Source of the DNA: Bicyclus anynana
Lineage: Eukaryota; Arthropoda; Insecta; Lepidoptera; Nymphalidae
Direction of reading: 5' to 3'
Assembly (NCBI RefSeq): GCF_947172395.1
Contig: NC_069085.1
Location: 1,706,112-1,770,111, forward strand
DNA: 64,000 nucleotides
Shown: positions 23,887-34,274 of the stretch, in pieces
How the letters are laid out: the number at the start of each line of letters is the position of its first letter
Numbering within the stretch: the first letter of the stretch is position 1
Program-made: the position numbers and the translations under genes
Notes under the pieces: generated by a model
The model's database searches: none
What the model was told of the DNA's origin: nothing
Seen by the model: only the letters and a program-made list of their open reading frames with translations

Positions 23887-24202
23887 AAATCTTTTTAACA
23901 AAATAATTCAACCGACTTCAAAGTCACAGAAACGCAACGCAAAAAATAACATCGTATGTGCTACCTTTTGATCACTTTGAAGGCGGTGCCAATACAGTGA
24001 AGCGTTAACTCAAGCCGTTAAAATCATAAAGTTTTAGAATTTTCAGACAGTTCTTTCCCGTTTTTTCAGAGACGGCTATAATTTATATGCCTTTTGGCTT
24101 GGCACCGCCTTCAATGTGATCAAAAGGTTATACGATATTATTTTTCGTTTTTATTACATTTTTGTAATCTTGAATTCGGTTGAATTTTGTTAAAAAGATT
24201 TT
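23887..24202. mobile_element. Fold-back element, ~105-bp inverted arms
   Basis: The left arm runs from 'aaatctttttaacaaaat' to 'gaaggcggtgccaa' and the right arm is its diverged inverse ('ttggcaccgccttcaatgtg' to 'ttgttaaaaagatttt'), with ~105 bases between. It shares internal blocks with 6399-7181. Non-coding. Confidence 0.7.
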
Positions 24203-24689
24203 ATAAGAAGTGCTGAGCTTTTACTCAATACCTACTTCAAACGCGTCAATATGACTTTTTGACTATCACACATTAAGTACCAATACGAAGAGTTATTGAG
24301 TTAATAAACAAATCAATAATAATCTCGCAGTTGTAATTGATAGCCCATTGTCATGAAAGTTGGAAAACAAGTCAAAATGTCTTCACGCTTCGTTGTGCTC
24401 AGTAACAACGAGAAGGCGTTGAAATATGATTGCATTATATTTTATCTGTGGCTAAATAACAGGTAGAGTCCTTTTCATGAAAAAAGTCCCGCGGCTAAAA
24501 CCTGAACTAAAATTGACAGCGCCTTACACAAATGACAATAAGACCGCCATTACCAAATGACAATGAGCCCCATTAAAACATTAGCGCTGCGTCTGGGGGA
24601 CTTCATTCATGAAAAGGACTTTAACTTGGTCGCTTACTATGAGATTCATAAGAAGGCACAGAGTCACTCAGTGGTCAGTTATACTCCGA

Positions 24690-24990
24690 GTATCTTTGCG
24701 TGATCGAATCAAAAATAAGAAGATACACAAGAAGAACCAGTCACGGACGTAGCTCGAGGAGTCACGAAGCTAAGGCTGGTTTTAGAGTCACGCTGACCGA
24801 ACGCTGACAGGTCAACGCGTAGCGCGTTATTCTGAAGTTCATACATTTCGTCTGTCAGCGCCGATAGTCAGCGTCTTGTCAGCGTGACTTTAAAACCAGC
24901 GTAAAGTGGCAATGGGCAGGGCTCATCGATGTAGAGGACGTTGGGGGTTCCAAGATGCTTGGTAAGATCCAGCAGATGATGTGATGTTGG
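24690..24990 (+). repeat. RTE-like LINE fragment split by a MITE
   Basis: The left part includes 'atctttgcgtgatcgaatca' and 'gtcacgaagct'; the right part resumes at 'aaagtggcaatgggcagggc'. Both match the C-terminal coding part of the copies at 50899-51338 (inverse) and 58767-58900. The gap is the MITE at 24774-24901. Confidence 0.65.
24774..24901. mobile_element. 128-bp MITE with 24-bp inverted termini, TAA duplication
   Basis: The left end 'ggctggttttagagtcacgc' (then TGAC) is the inverse of the right end with two mismatches. TAA flanks both sides (24771-24773 and 24902-24904). TAA duplication with GG-starting inverted ends fits PIF/Harbinger; the superfamily call is inference. Confidence 0.75.
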
Positions 24991-25211
24991 CAGCAGCAGA
25001 TTCTTGTCTTATTGAATAGTATCAGTAAAGAAGGGCATTTCACGCTTTGCGTTAGGAACGTTGATGTTTTCCTTAACAGTAGACTAGATTGTGTGACCCT
25101 TCCACTATTTTTTTTTCTGGAAGGCTTATGTTTCACGCAGAGGATCAGCTATGCTGTCCAACGGGGAAATACAGCCAGTATTCTTGCAACCATATCACGT
25201 TGGTATAATTT

Positions 25212-25524
25212 GTATCATCATTATCAACACATATTTGGCTCACTGCTGAGCTCGAGTCTCCTCTCAGAATTAGAAAGGTTAGCCAAAAATCCAACATGCT
25301 GGCCCAATGCAGAATGGCAGACTTCACACACGCAGAGAATTAAGAAAATTCTCTGTTATGCAGGTTTCCTCACGATATTTATCCTTCACCGTTTGAGACA
25401 CGTGATATTTAATTTCTTAAAATGGACATAACTGGAAGTTGGAGGTGCATGCTACGGGGCTGGATTCGAACCCACACCCTCCGGAATCGGAGGCAAAGGT
25501 CATATCCACTGAGCTATCACGGAT
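25212..25524 (-). mobile_element. SINE-II, near full length
   Basis: On the minus strand, 'ccgtgatagctcagtggata' head, 'tgggttcgaatccagcc' B-box-like region, and 'gagctcagcagtgagcc' 3' end with a TGATAATGATGATA tail. Confidence 0.85.
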
Positions 25525-25947
25525 CTATTTGTATAGCTAATAAGAAAACTTAACACTCCAAGAAGCGCTCATCGACCTGGGCGGCCTGCTAAGCTTCTGG
25601 AGCGATCTCGGTTGGCTGGAATGACTCCAGCGGGGACCAGCACCAAAAGGACGTACGTACAACGGCCAACCCTAGTGGCTAGTAGCGGAAAAGGCCCAGT
25701 AGAAAAGTTAGCTTAAAACAATTACATTATATGGACCAATATTATTTTACAATTGTAATTGATCGTGCATTGTGATCTGGTACTACAATAAGTCAGCGTC
25801 GTGGCCGGTGCCTGCGCAGGCGTGAGTGTGACGTATCATAATAACAGCCATTGCCATTGTCGTTTGTTGTGAGCTTCGTGTTGCGACTTTATTCTTGTTT
25901 ATTTGATTGGCGATCACTTGGGGAATTGCGGGTGATTTTATTATTTA

Positions 25948-26570
25948 CTAGCGGATGCCCGCGACTTCGTCCGCGTGAAACTCGATGTAAACTTTCAACT
26001 ACCCCTACCCTACCCTACCCCTACCCTACCCTACCCCTACCCTACCTCTACCCTACTCCTACCCTACCCCTACCCTACCCCTACCCTACCCCTACCCTAC
26101 CTCTACCCTACCCCTACCCTACCCCTACCCTACCCTACCCTACCCTACCTCTACCCTACTCCTACCCTACCCCTACCCTACCCCTACCCTACCCCTACCC
26201 TACCCCTACCCTACCCCTACCCTACCCCTACCCTACCCTACCCTACCCTACCCCTACCCTACCCTACCCTACCCTACCCTACCCTACCCCTACCCTACCC
26301 CTACCCCGTTTTCTAATTATTATTAATATGAACTTTATACAATAACAATAAAGCTCAAATTGACTACGTTTTAGTTACAAATCATTTGTATGGGAAAAAG
26401 GAAAGGGCTATTTTTAGGGTTTTTCCAGCAATATTTCTAATTTTTCTCGCCGTAAAAACCATCCTTGAACTTCAACAAACATTTTAAAAAAAGATTTGGC
26501 CAAATTGGTCCAGGCGTTGTTGAGTTATGCGCTTACCAACACATTTTGCGATTCATTTTTATATTATAGA
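25948..26570 (-). mobile_element. Helitron-like element, copy 1, with long G-rich array
   Basis: Minus-strand sense: A|TCTATAATATAAAAATG at 26570, running to CTAG|T at 25948, with a GCGGACG/CGTCCGC-type hairpin just before the CTAG. It is ~97% identical by eye to the copy at 46758-47217 over the ~260 bases outside the array. 623 bp, non-coding. Leu-Pro-Tyr open frames across the array are artefacts of the repeat. Confidence 0.8.
25999..26307. repeat. CCCTA/CCCCTA minisatellite (~309 bp) inside Helitron
   Basis: Irregular tandem CCCTA and CCCCTA units on the plus strand, hence GGGTA/GGGGTA on the minus (Helitron sense) strand. Runs of three or four G every two bases match G-quadruplex rules. 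This is not the insect telomere unit TTAGG. Confidence 0.9.
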
Positions 26571-26629
26571 TTACCTGAAGGGTCTTCACGATCTTTCTGA
26601 CGGTTTGTTTCCCCGCTCGGGTCAGTATA

Positions 26630-27003
26630 ATAATAAATAATAATAATAATAATAATAAAGCTTTATTGAATTCCATATAAATCTTAAAAACTAACACACA
26701 ATCTTAAATAACATATCTAAAATAAATTTGATTTTTTTTTTTTTTTGTTTATATTTACACGTTTTTTATTTATTTATTTTTATATGGACCCCCTAAGGGT
26801 AAAAGCCTCCTCCAATGTTTTCCACCTTTCCCTATCTTTAGCTGCCTCTTGCCATTTCACTCCCGCTGTCGCCTCTATTTCATCTACCCATCTAGCAGCT
26901 GGGCGGCCTCTCGATCTTGTGCCTATTGGACCTGCCCATTTCATCACTCTTTCGGTCCATCTTCTGTCGGTACATCTGGGCAAGTGACCAGATGTACATA
27001 CCA
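26630..27003 (-). pseudogene. 5'-truncated RTE-like LINE with 11-bp target duplication
   Basis: Flanked by GGGTCAGTATA at 26619-26629 and 27004-27014. The 3' end is an (AAT)n run at ~26632-26660 with 'aaagctttatt' beside it. The minus-strand frame 26983..26780 keeps the LINE C-terminus (RCTDRRWTERVMKWAGP, then RGRPAARWVDE and a terminal TLRGSI), the same family as 29650-30204. Only the last part of ORF2 is present, so it is inactive. Confidence 0.85.
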
Positions 27004-27027
27004 GGGTCAGTATAGGATTTTATAATT

Positions 27028-27155
27028 ACTAAATTGGCTCAGGTCTGGTTGGTGGTATGAGTCGGCCGTGGCTAGTTACCACCCTACCGATAGACTACGT
27101 CCAAGCAATAAAGCGTTTCGGTACGATTCCATGTATAGAACCAGTCAGAGGTAGC
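27028..27155 (+). repeat. SINE-I middle fragment
   Basis: Contains 'ggctcaggtctggttggtgg', 'cggccgtggctagttaccac' and 'cggtacgattccatgta', corresponding to the body of SINE-I. Both ends are lost. Confidence 0.65.
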
Positions 27156-27452
27156 CGCTACCATCACCGCCGTCTTAAGCTAGGCTGGGGCCCTTGAGCA
27201 CACAAAAATTTAGGGCCCTTTTGGAAATGAAAAAAGCGAATTATACTAACTTTTTTTTTATTTATTATAAGTATAATACAGTATGATATAGTAATGATCT
27301 TAGAATGCTGCTGGTTTTTAGGTTAGAATCATTACGATAACGGTTTCTTTTGGGGTTTCAGTTCAGCAGTCTTCTATAAAGTATATCCTTAATGTCAATA
27401 TTTGGATATATTCAGTCCTTGAGGGCCGCCTGAAAATGGGGGGAAAGACCTT

Positions 27453-27520
27453 GCCCTTAAGCTAAGATGGTTTAGGCACGTTGAGAGGAATCAAAGAAGA
27501 CTAACAAAAGAGATTTTAAT
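27453..27520 (+). repeat. LINE C-terminal relic
   Basis: Translates to LKLRWFRHVERNQRRLTKEI, the W-F-G-H-V/R type motif near the C-terminus of RTE-like ORF2 proteins. Only ~20 codons remain. Confidence 0.5.
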
Positions 27521-28262
27521 GGCGATGCCATGCGATGCATTTTGCAAGATTTTATTTATCCCAATAAATAGGCTTAGAATAGGCCCAAAATCCTTGAATT
27601 ACAGAATAATAATTGGCTTCAGAGGTTTAATACATTTGATTCGAAAAATAGTCGCTCAATTTTTTAATCTCGAAAGAAAATCTACCTTTCTACGCGTTCT
27701 CTGGAGTGGCAAAACGATATTTTATAATAATCAAACGATAGCTAGCATAAATAATTGCTTCAATAATATCTGAGTGTCGACACTAACTCACCTGTCGTAT
27801 ATCACGACACTCGACACCGCTGACATCATGCAGTCTCGCGCATTCTCCGTTAATGTACACACGGCTTTACAAATTGAAATTTAATTCCATATCAACTCTA
27901 GGGCTTATGGTTGTAAGGTTCCGTTTACATAGGTACAAATTCCTCTAGGTTTTACAACTTTCAAAGCGTTTTAACGACTTCCTGACGTTTGTGTATATTG
28001 CTTTTAAGTGGGAGGTTCTGAATTCGAGTCCTAGCATACTTCGGGTTAGGAAATTTATACAAAACTACATATGAGCAAAATAGTACCAAGTGATAAAAAC
28101 ATCACCATGGAAACTGGTTACTAGGGTGTGGGTGGAGTGGTAGTCAAACGCTAACTTGTGTAGTTGATAACAATTAGAACTTTTGGTTTTTATCTTCCGG
28201 TTCAAGCATAGGTTTAGATAAGTTAGATATCGTCTACTACGTAGCATCTACGGAGAGATATG

Positions 28263-28566
28263 TGATAGTCCAGTAGATATGACCTCTACCTCCGAATCCG
28301 GAGGGTGGTGGGTTCGAATCCGGTCCGAGGCATGCACATCCAACTTTTCAGTTGTGTGCATTTTCTGAAAAATTAATATCACGTGTCTCAAACTGTGAAG
28401 GAAAACATCGTGAGGAAACCTGCATACCAGAGAATTTTCTTAGCTCTCTGCGTGTGAGAAGTCTGCCAAACCGCATTGGGTCAGCGTGGTGGACTATTGA
28501 TCTAACCCCTCTCATTTTGAGAAGAGACTCGAGCTCAGCAGTGAACCGAATATAGTATGATAACGA
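28263..28566 (+). mobile_element. SINE-II, near full length
   Basis: 'gatagtccagtagatatgac' head, 'tgggttcgaatccggtccga' B-box-like region, full body and 'gctcagcagtgaaccgaata' 3' end with a short TGATAACGA tail. Confidence 0.85.
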
Positions 28567-28689
28567 CGTAGCATCTACTTCACTAGGTATTAAGTTTATT
28601 AATAGGTTGTGAAGCAAATTTGGACTTAACACCGCGTAAGTTAATGTCATATAACTATACTTTGATCTTCTGAATTCATTAGGTTAAAA

Positions 28690-29005
28690 AACCAAGTCAT
28701 TATCACCCGATGGACGTCCACTGCTGGACATAGGCGTCTTGTATGGTATTCCAAACAACACGGTCTTGGAATGCTAGCAGCCAGAGGCTCCCTGCAACCC
28801 GCTTGATGTCCTCGGTCCATCTAGTGGGGGGCGACCAAAACAACGCTTTCCGGTGGGCACCATTACTGCACCTTGGCTGACTTCAAAGTCATAGTCATTA
28901 TTAACAGCCAACGGATGTCGACTGCTGGATATATAGGCTTGTTACATGAACTTTCAATCACCACGGTCTCGAGCCGCCAGCGTCCAGCGGCCAACACTTT
29001 GCTTT
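28690..29005 (-). repeat. Two RTE-like LINE 3' fragments in tandem
   Basis: 28690-28870 contains 'gatggacgtccactgctgga' and 'cctcggtccatctagtgggg'. 28895-29005 repeats the start ('caacggatgtcgactgctgg', 'ctcgagccgccagcgtccag'). These are separate insertions or a duplication of the same tail; both are decayed. Confidence 0.6.
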
Positions 29006-29638
29006 CTAGTGTAGGTTTGTCATTACTACACTTAAACTTGACTTGACTATACTTAGACATTCATACTACCTACTCGTACTTTAAGGATAAGACTTGCTCC
29101 ATCGATCGAATGACTTAAAAAAGAACTTCCCCCGAACTAACCTTTTAAAGATCGGAAAACGACAGAAGTTTGTACAAATTACACAAGCGGTCTCCAGAAA
29201 GGCCGGCACATAAAAAAAAATTAATATCATAGAGTCGATGTATTTTTTGTGAATCAATATGAATGTCCCCGTACGGTGCTATGGTCTGCGCTCCAGGTAC
29301 CATCGTAAATCAGGATTAGCTGCCTCATGCCTCAGCCAACGAGCCTCATTTGTGCGTTATTTATAAACTAAATCCGCGGCTCGGTCACACCGTTTAGGTA
29401 TTTATGGTTATAGATAAACGACGTTTACCTCGCGAGTTTGCGTGGATATTCTTTGTTGTATTGATTAGATAAACCAACTGATATTTGCTTAGTCAAATGT
29501 TAATAACAAACTGATTATGAAAATTAAAACTATTGCAAGTAGGCTCAGTTTACAAGGACTTTTATGATTGTGTTCATTGAAAAAAATAAGCTACTCAAAT
29601 GAGCTACTTATGTAAGGAGCATGCACATTACTACTTAC
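29006..29638. other. No gene seen
   Basis: Single-copy AT-rich sequence. Near 29545 the 'taggctcagtttacaagga' string resembles the LINE 3' fragment at 45072. Confidence 0.35.
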
Positions 29639-29649
29639 TAATGGTGCAG

Positions 29650-30173
29650 TCTCACTTACGGATGCCAAACCTGGACGTTTGATGTTAAAACGAGAAGAAA
29701 AATCCAGACTACTCAGAGAAGAATGGAAAGAAGTTGCTTAGGCATAAAGTTAAAAGACCGGGTAAGAAATGAGGATATCCGTAATAAAACGAAGGTAACA
29801 GACGCTTTAACTTACTGTCTCAAAAGGAAATGGCAATGGGCAGGTCACCTAGCCAGATGTACGGACAAAAGATGGACCGAAAGAGTGCTGAAATGGGGTG
29901 GTCCAATAAGCACAAGGCCGAGAGGCCGCCCAGCTGCTAGATGGGCAGATGAAATAGAGACGCAAGCAGGAGTCAAATGGCAAGATGTAGCTAAAGATAG
30001 GGAAAGGTGGAAATCATTGGAGGAGGCTTTTACCCTCAGGGGGTCCATATAAAACTTTAATTAAAAGAAAAGAAAAATCTTGTAAATATTAAATTTAGAT
30101 TAACAACTTTATTTTTTTTCATGTTATTTAAGATTGTGTATTAGTTTTAGGTTTATATGGAATTAAATAAAGC

Positions 30174-30204
<31 letters not shown>
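29650..30204 (+). pseudogene. 5'-truncated RTE-like LINE with 11-bp target duplication
   Basis: Flanked by TAATGGTGCAG at 29639-29649 and 30205-30215. A continuous frame encodes an ORF2 C-terminus: LTYGCQTWTF near the start, then RKWQWAGHLARCTDKRW and RGRPAARWADEIE, ending TLRGSI at 30052. A ~125-base 3' untranslated part leads to 'aaagctttattatt' and (ATT)n. The intact open frame and clear duplication suggest a young insertion, but the RT and endonuclease domains are absent. Confidence 0.85.
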
Positions 30205-30206
<2 letters not shown>

Positions 30207-30215
30207 ATGGTGCAG

Positions 30216-30778
30216 CATACGTACCTACAATAGATGCCGTATACTTAGTAATGATACATCTTACTGTGCCGTTTAGAAGCAACATTATGTTACATAAGGA
30301 GCTTGTATATAACATAGTTTCAACTATAAGTGTAATAGTGTCTGATTTGTTACGTATTTTAAGTATGGCGCACCAGAAAGGTTTCACAGTGTAGATACCG
30401 TAGACTCCAAATTAGGATCGCAGCAACATCAGCGGAGGTGAGTAGTGGACGAGCGGGAAAGTATCGCCTGATGAAGCACGAAGGTTGAAGACGTAGAACA
30501 AAGGGTGTTTCCTCTGAGATTCGCACCTCGGCTTAGAGGACCGTTCGGCAAGGGTGTTTTGGTCTGAGTGCATCAGTCCGCGCGCCCCCGAGGTCATGAT
30601 AACAATGTAATCATTTTGTTCCGAAAATACTTGAACCTAGCTGCTAGATTACTGCCATGTGGATTGTTGAGTGAATCATATCCGTTAGTCGTTTCAATCA
30701 ATGGTTTCGCGGAAAACCTTACTTAAAACCCTTAAGCTTTGGCTATTGGATTCAGTGTGTCGATTGCAGAAGGCTGAA
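30216..30778. other. No gene seen
   Basis: A GC-richer patch at ~30410-30590 has an open frame on the minus strand, but the translation shows no domain. Confidence 0.35.
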
Positions 30779-30782
30779 ACTG

Positions 30783-30819
<37 letters not shown>

Positions 30820-30990
30820 ATCTTTGAAACAGTGCGTATTGTTAGGAAACAGTGCGTATTGTTAAGCTTCTCACACTAGAGCTTGAAGCAAATTTATATA
30901 TACTTGAGTATTACATGCATACCTACCTATTGCTAAAATCTTTGGAGCAAACTTACATATACCTGAATATTACATATATACATACACCTA
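30779..30990. repeat. (GT)n microsatellite plus short direct repeats
   Basis: (GT)n at about 30781-30818. The unit 'gaaacagtgcgtattgttag' or a close variant then occurs twice (from ~30826). Next, two diverged ~66-base units share 'gagcaaa/gaagcaaatttatat'. These are simple local duplications. Confidence 0.8.
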
Positions 30991-32289
30991 AAATCATTAT
31001 CTATCATAAATCCTTTTATTTTACCCGTAATCAGTTAAACAGATATGCTACACATTCATTATGAATGAAATTTGAAAAATTGAACGAACAAAGAAAAGCA
31101 TATGGCGTTACAATAGTAACAAAAACTTATTATTACTCTTTGTGTTCGCAAATTGTACTACAAGCCATTATCTGCTGATTTACACGACGCAAGACATAGG
31201 CGGATAGCGATTTTGTTGTAGGTATTTATTTAATTACAGCAATTAACAACTCCTTCTCAACTTAAATTAAACTTTTCTTGCAAAATATCGAAAATATTCT
31301 CTAATATTTTATAAAACAACTGTGTCAATCGTATTAGTAGATATTATAAATTTTATTATATAAATTGATTATAAATTATTAATTATAAATTGATAAAATT
31401 TACAATATTACGAAGTTTTACGAATATAAGCTAATCATTCATCATCATCAATATTATTACTTCATCCTAAAACACTAGCTGCTTTAAGAGTGTGCAATAT
31501 GTAATTTGGTGGTTACAAATGGTTCTGGATCTCAGATTCTGGAAAAGTTAGGAGCCTGATATTTAGGTAAATGATATTTCAAAGTGTTAGCTTCGTTATG
31601 ACTATACAAAATACACAATTTATAAAACTTTTCTCGATAGTTTATTTTTTTTGAAAAATACATGTTTTGGTCACATTTTGCTTTCAATCTCAGGAACAGC
31701 AAACTTATTTTCTTAAATATTTGGTTTTTATAGAAAATTAGGTATATATCTTGAACATGGCCATTTTGTTTTTCGTTATGTTGTTTAATTTACTTTTTAC
31801 GTTGTTTAATTAGGTAAAAATGGTTTTGGCGCTCACGTCATAAATTTTGCGTCACGCGTCAGTCGCTCCGTACTTTTCACTCACGTGAAAGTCATAATTC
31901 GACGTCTCGCTTGCGCTTCGAATTTTATCCATATTGTACCGACGCGCTGCGCGCTCTTAATATGAAATATTTCACTTACTGTGGTGCACTGCACTGTATT
32001 GCTGCATAAATACAATGTTGTTCCATAGAAGATACCTATATTGAGAAATGCTGCAATATAAAACAAATTATTTAGTGACAAAACAATGGCTTCTTCAATT
32101 TTATACTTTTAAAGATACCGAGTTAGAGAATAGCCCCCTTACTGCTAAGTGACGACGCATTACACTATAAACTTTAAAGAGTATTCGAATCATTAAGATA
32201 AGATTGAATAGGCGTACTAAAACATAGATACCTACAATACTTCCCTTCAGACGAGATCATGGCGTAAGCTAAATAAATAAAATAAATTA
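30991..32289. other. No gene seen; AT-rich
   Basis: AT-rich sequence. A GC-richer stretch around 31810-31990 includes repeated 'cacgtc/cgcttgcgcttcg'-like words but no frame worth calling. Confidence 0.4.
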
Positions 32290-32546
32290 ATATACTTACA
32301 CAATACACATCACTATCTAGCCCCAATGTAAGCATACAGAGTAACTTGTGTTATGGGTGCTAAGATAGTTGATATTATAATATTAATATACAATTATATA
32401 CTACATATAAATATTTATATAATATATAAATACACACAGACACTGGAAAACACCAATGCTCATCACACAAATATTTTCCAGGAATCGAACCCATGGCCGG
32501 TGGATGCAGAAAGCAGGGTCACTACCCACTGCGCCACGCGACTGTC
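32290..32546 (-). mobile_element. SINE-IV (tRNA-derived)
   Basis: On the minus strand, the 'gcgcagtgggtagtgac' head and 'gggttcgattcctgg' B-box-like region, then the 'ctggaaaacaccaatgctca' body (given in plus sense). A second copy of the body is at 36241-36424. Confidence 0.7.
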
Positions 32547-33260
32547 AAAATCAATTTTTTTATAATCTGTATATTTTTAATACTCATCCTAACTTTTGAA
32601 TATTTGGTTTTTTCGCAACACTATAGTCATCACTTATAACTTGTGCCACAGTTACTGAACCGCCCTGAAGCTATACACATGGCTTTTTCAATATGAATAA
32701 TGAGCTTTTTGCAGACAAAGAAAAACAATGCATTTTTAATAAAATGCAATGTTTCTGTTGCATCGCAATCATCAAACGTTGCAATGGCATAGACAATGAA
32801 ACTTAATAAAGCCGGCTTGCGGACACCCGCCCTTGAGAATACGGGAATATAATATAGCCCATTAAAATAAAGCCTATTACTTGCTGATAATGTGGGTTTC
32901 TATTGGTGAATGAATTTAAAATCCGTTTTTAAAAATTTATAAAATAAGTATGAAAGTTGGGTTTATTAACAGAAAATATTAATAAATTGCCAGACACACG
33001 TGGCTTAAAAAAGAAACCAAACTAAAAAAACACCAAACCATCAGTTATGTATGAAATGCCTTTCCGGTGTTTCCGGCAAGGCAAGAGTGAAAAGGAATTT
33101 TCTAAGCAAGCGCATCCCAACTCAGACCACAATGCTTTCCTATCAGACATGACTGCAGTTAATTGCAGGGGCAATTTAGGCACAAATAAATGTTGTTTCA
33201 GTATTAAAGAAAAACGGTAGCATGCAAAAAATCTCGATTTAAATTAGCAAGTCCTTCAAA
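32547..33260. other. No gene seen
   Basis: Single-copy sequence. 'ttgcggacacccgcccttg' near 32816 may be an eroded Helitron-like terminus. Confidence 0.35.
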
Positions 33261-33269
33261 ACTTAAAAT

Positions 33270-33680
33270 ATTTGCTTTTTTCTGAGAGTTTGCAAAATTT
33301 TTGTGTTTTGCAAATATTGGGCAAAATACTTGCAAGGAGTGTGTCTCAGTCGTTTATTGCTAAACTGTATTTGTTTGTTGTCTGTACTGGTACATTTTTA
33401 TACAAATACACGGACACAATACGAATATCCATCAGCACGTACATTTACGGGAGAAATTGCTTCATTCACAATCAAACACGCGCCTTTCTTTCGATGCTGG
33501 ACAAAGGCACAGATAATATATTTTTGTTCCCAATACGTGGTTATTGTCCCGGCCAGCCCCGCTGTGCGAGTTTTGCGCATGTCTGCCCCCGTTTTGCACC
33601 GCTGTGCAGTCGATTCGGTCGAATTATACCATTGTAGTGTGACAAGTAGTCTCGGAAAATATACCACCCTGTAGCTGGTA
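33270..33680. other. Unidentified segment open in three frames
   Basis: Two plus-strand frames (33272-33637 and 33303-33674, 121 and 123 codons) and one minus-strand frame (33667-33398, 89 codons) are open over the same GC-richer DNA. None shows a recognisable domain, and overlapping openness in an AT-rich genome partly reflects base composition. It is not similar to any other repeat in the window. Confidence 0.2.
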
Positions 33681-34070
33681 CTAATTTGGACAGGGCCGCA
33701 TTTAAAAAAAAAATTAAAAATATGTTTGACCTTTAGTCAAATTCGTCTGTAATCATTATTGAAAATTCAAGGAACTATTGTAATTATTAATTTGTAATTT
33801 TTTGTCATTGATTATGTTAAACATGTAAACCTATTTGAGAAATACCTACTCATAGGATAAAAGATTTGACTTGGTAAAATTATCCACATAGCATTTCTTA
33901 TCAAAATACTTTTAAGTTGTAGTTATGTTATGTTTATATTATGTTGTAAGCAAAGTGCAAGTACATATTATTGAAATAACTTTTTATATATTATGTAATC
34001 GTAGGTACATTATAGTGTTACTTTCTACAATATTTGTTTATAAGCTGGATTCGTGAATTTATATTATGTA

Positions 34071-34274
34071 CTAGCTGACGCCGCGCGGTTTCACCCGCGT
34101 GGTTCCCATTCCCGTAAGAATACGGCGATAATATATAGTATATGCCCTTTCTCGATAAATGGGCTATCTAATACTGAAAGAATTTTTCCAATCGGACTAA
34201 TAGTTCCTGAGATTAGCACGTTCAATCAAACAAACAAACAAACGCTTCAGCTTTATAATATTAGTTAGTATAGA
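34071..34274 (-). mobile_element. Helitron-like family 2, both ends intact
   Basis: Plus-strand ends A|CTAGCTGACGCCGCGCGG and TAGTATAGA|T, that is A|TC...CTAG|T on the minus strand, with a CGCGCGG/CCGCG-type hairpin by the CTAG. 204 bp, non-coding. Confidence 0.75.

Noticed and set aside
25999..26307. Telomeric repeat or internal telomere remnant
   Set aside because: Insect telomeres are TTAGG/CCTAA. The units here are CCCTA and CCCCTA, confined within element boundaries, and present at two dispersed copies of the same element.
25851..26345. Long plus-strand frames rich in Leu-Pro-Tyr (also 25975-26316 and 46785-46988)
   Set aside because: They are translations of the CCCTA/CCCCTA minisatellite inside the Helitron-like elements. 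The array is open in more than one frame because the repeat lacks stop codons.
28348..28650. 100-codon minus-strand frame
   Set aside because: It is the antisense of a SINE-II copy. Similar frames appear at other SINE-II copies.
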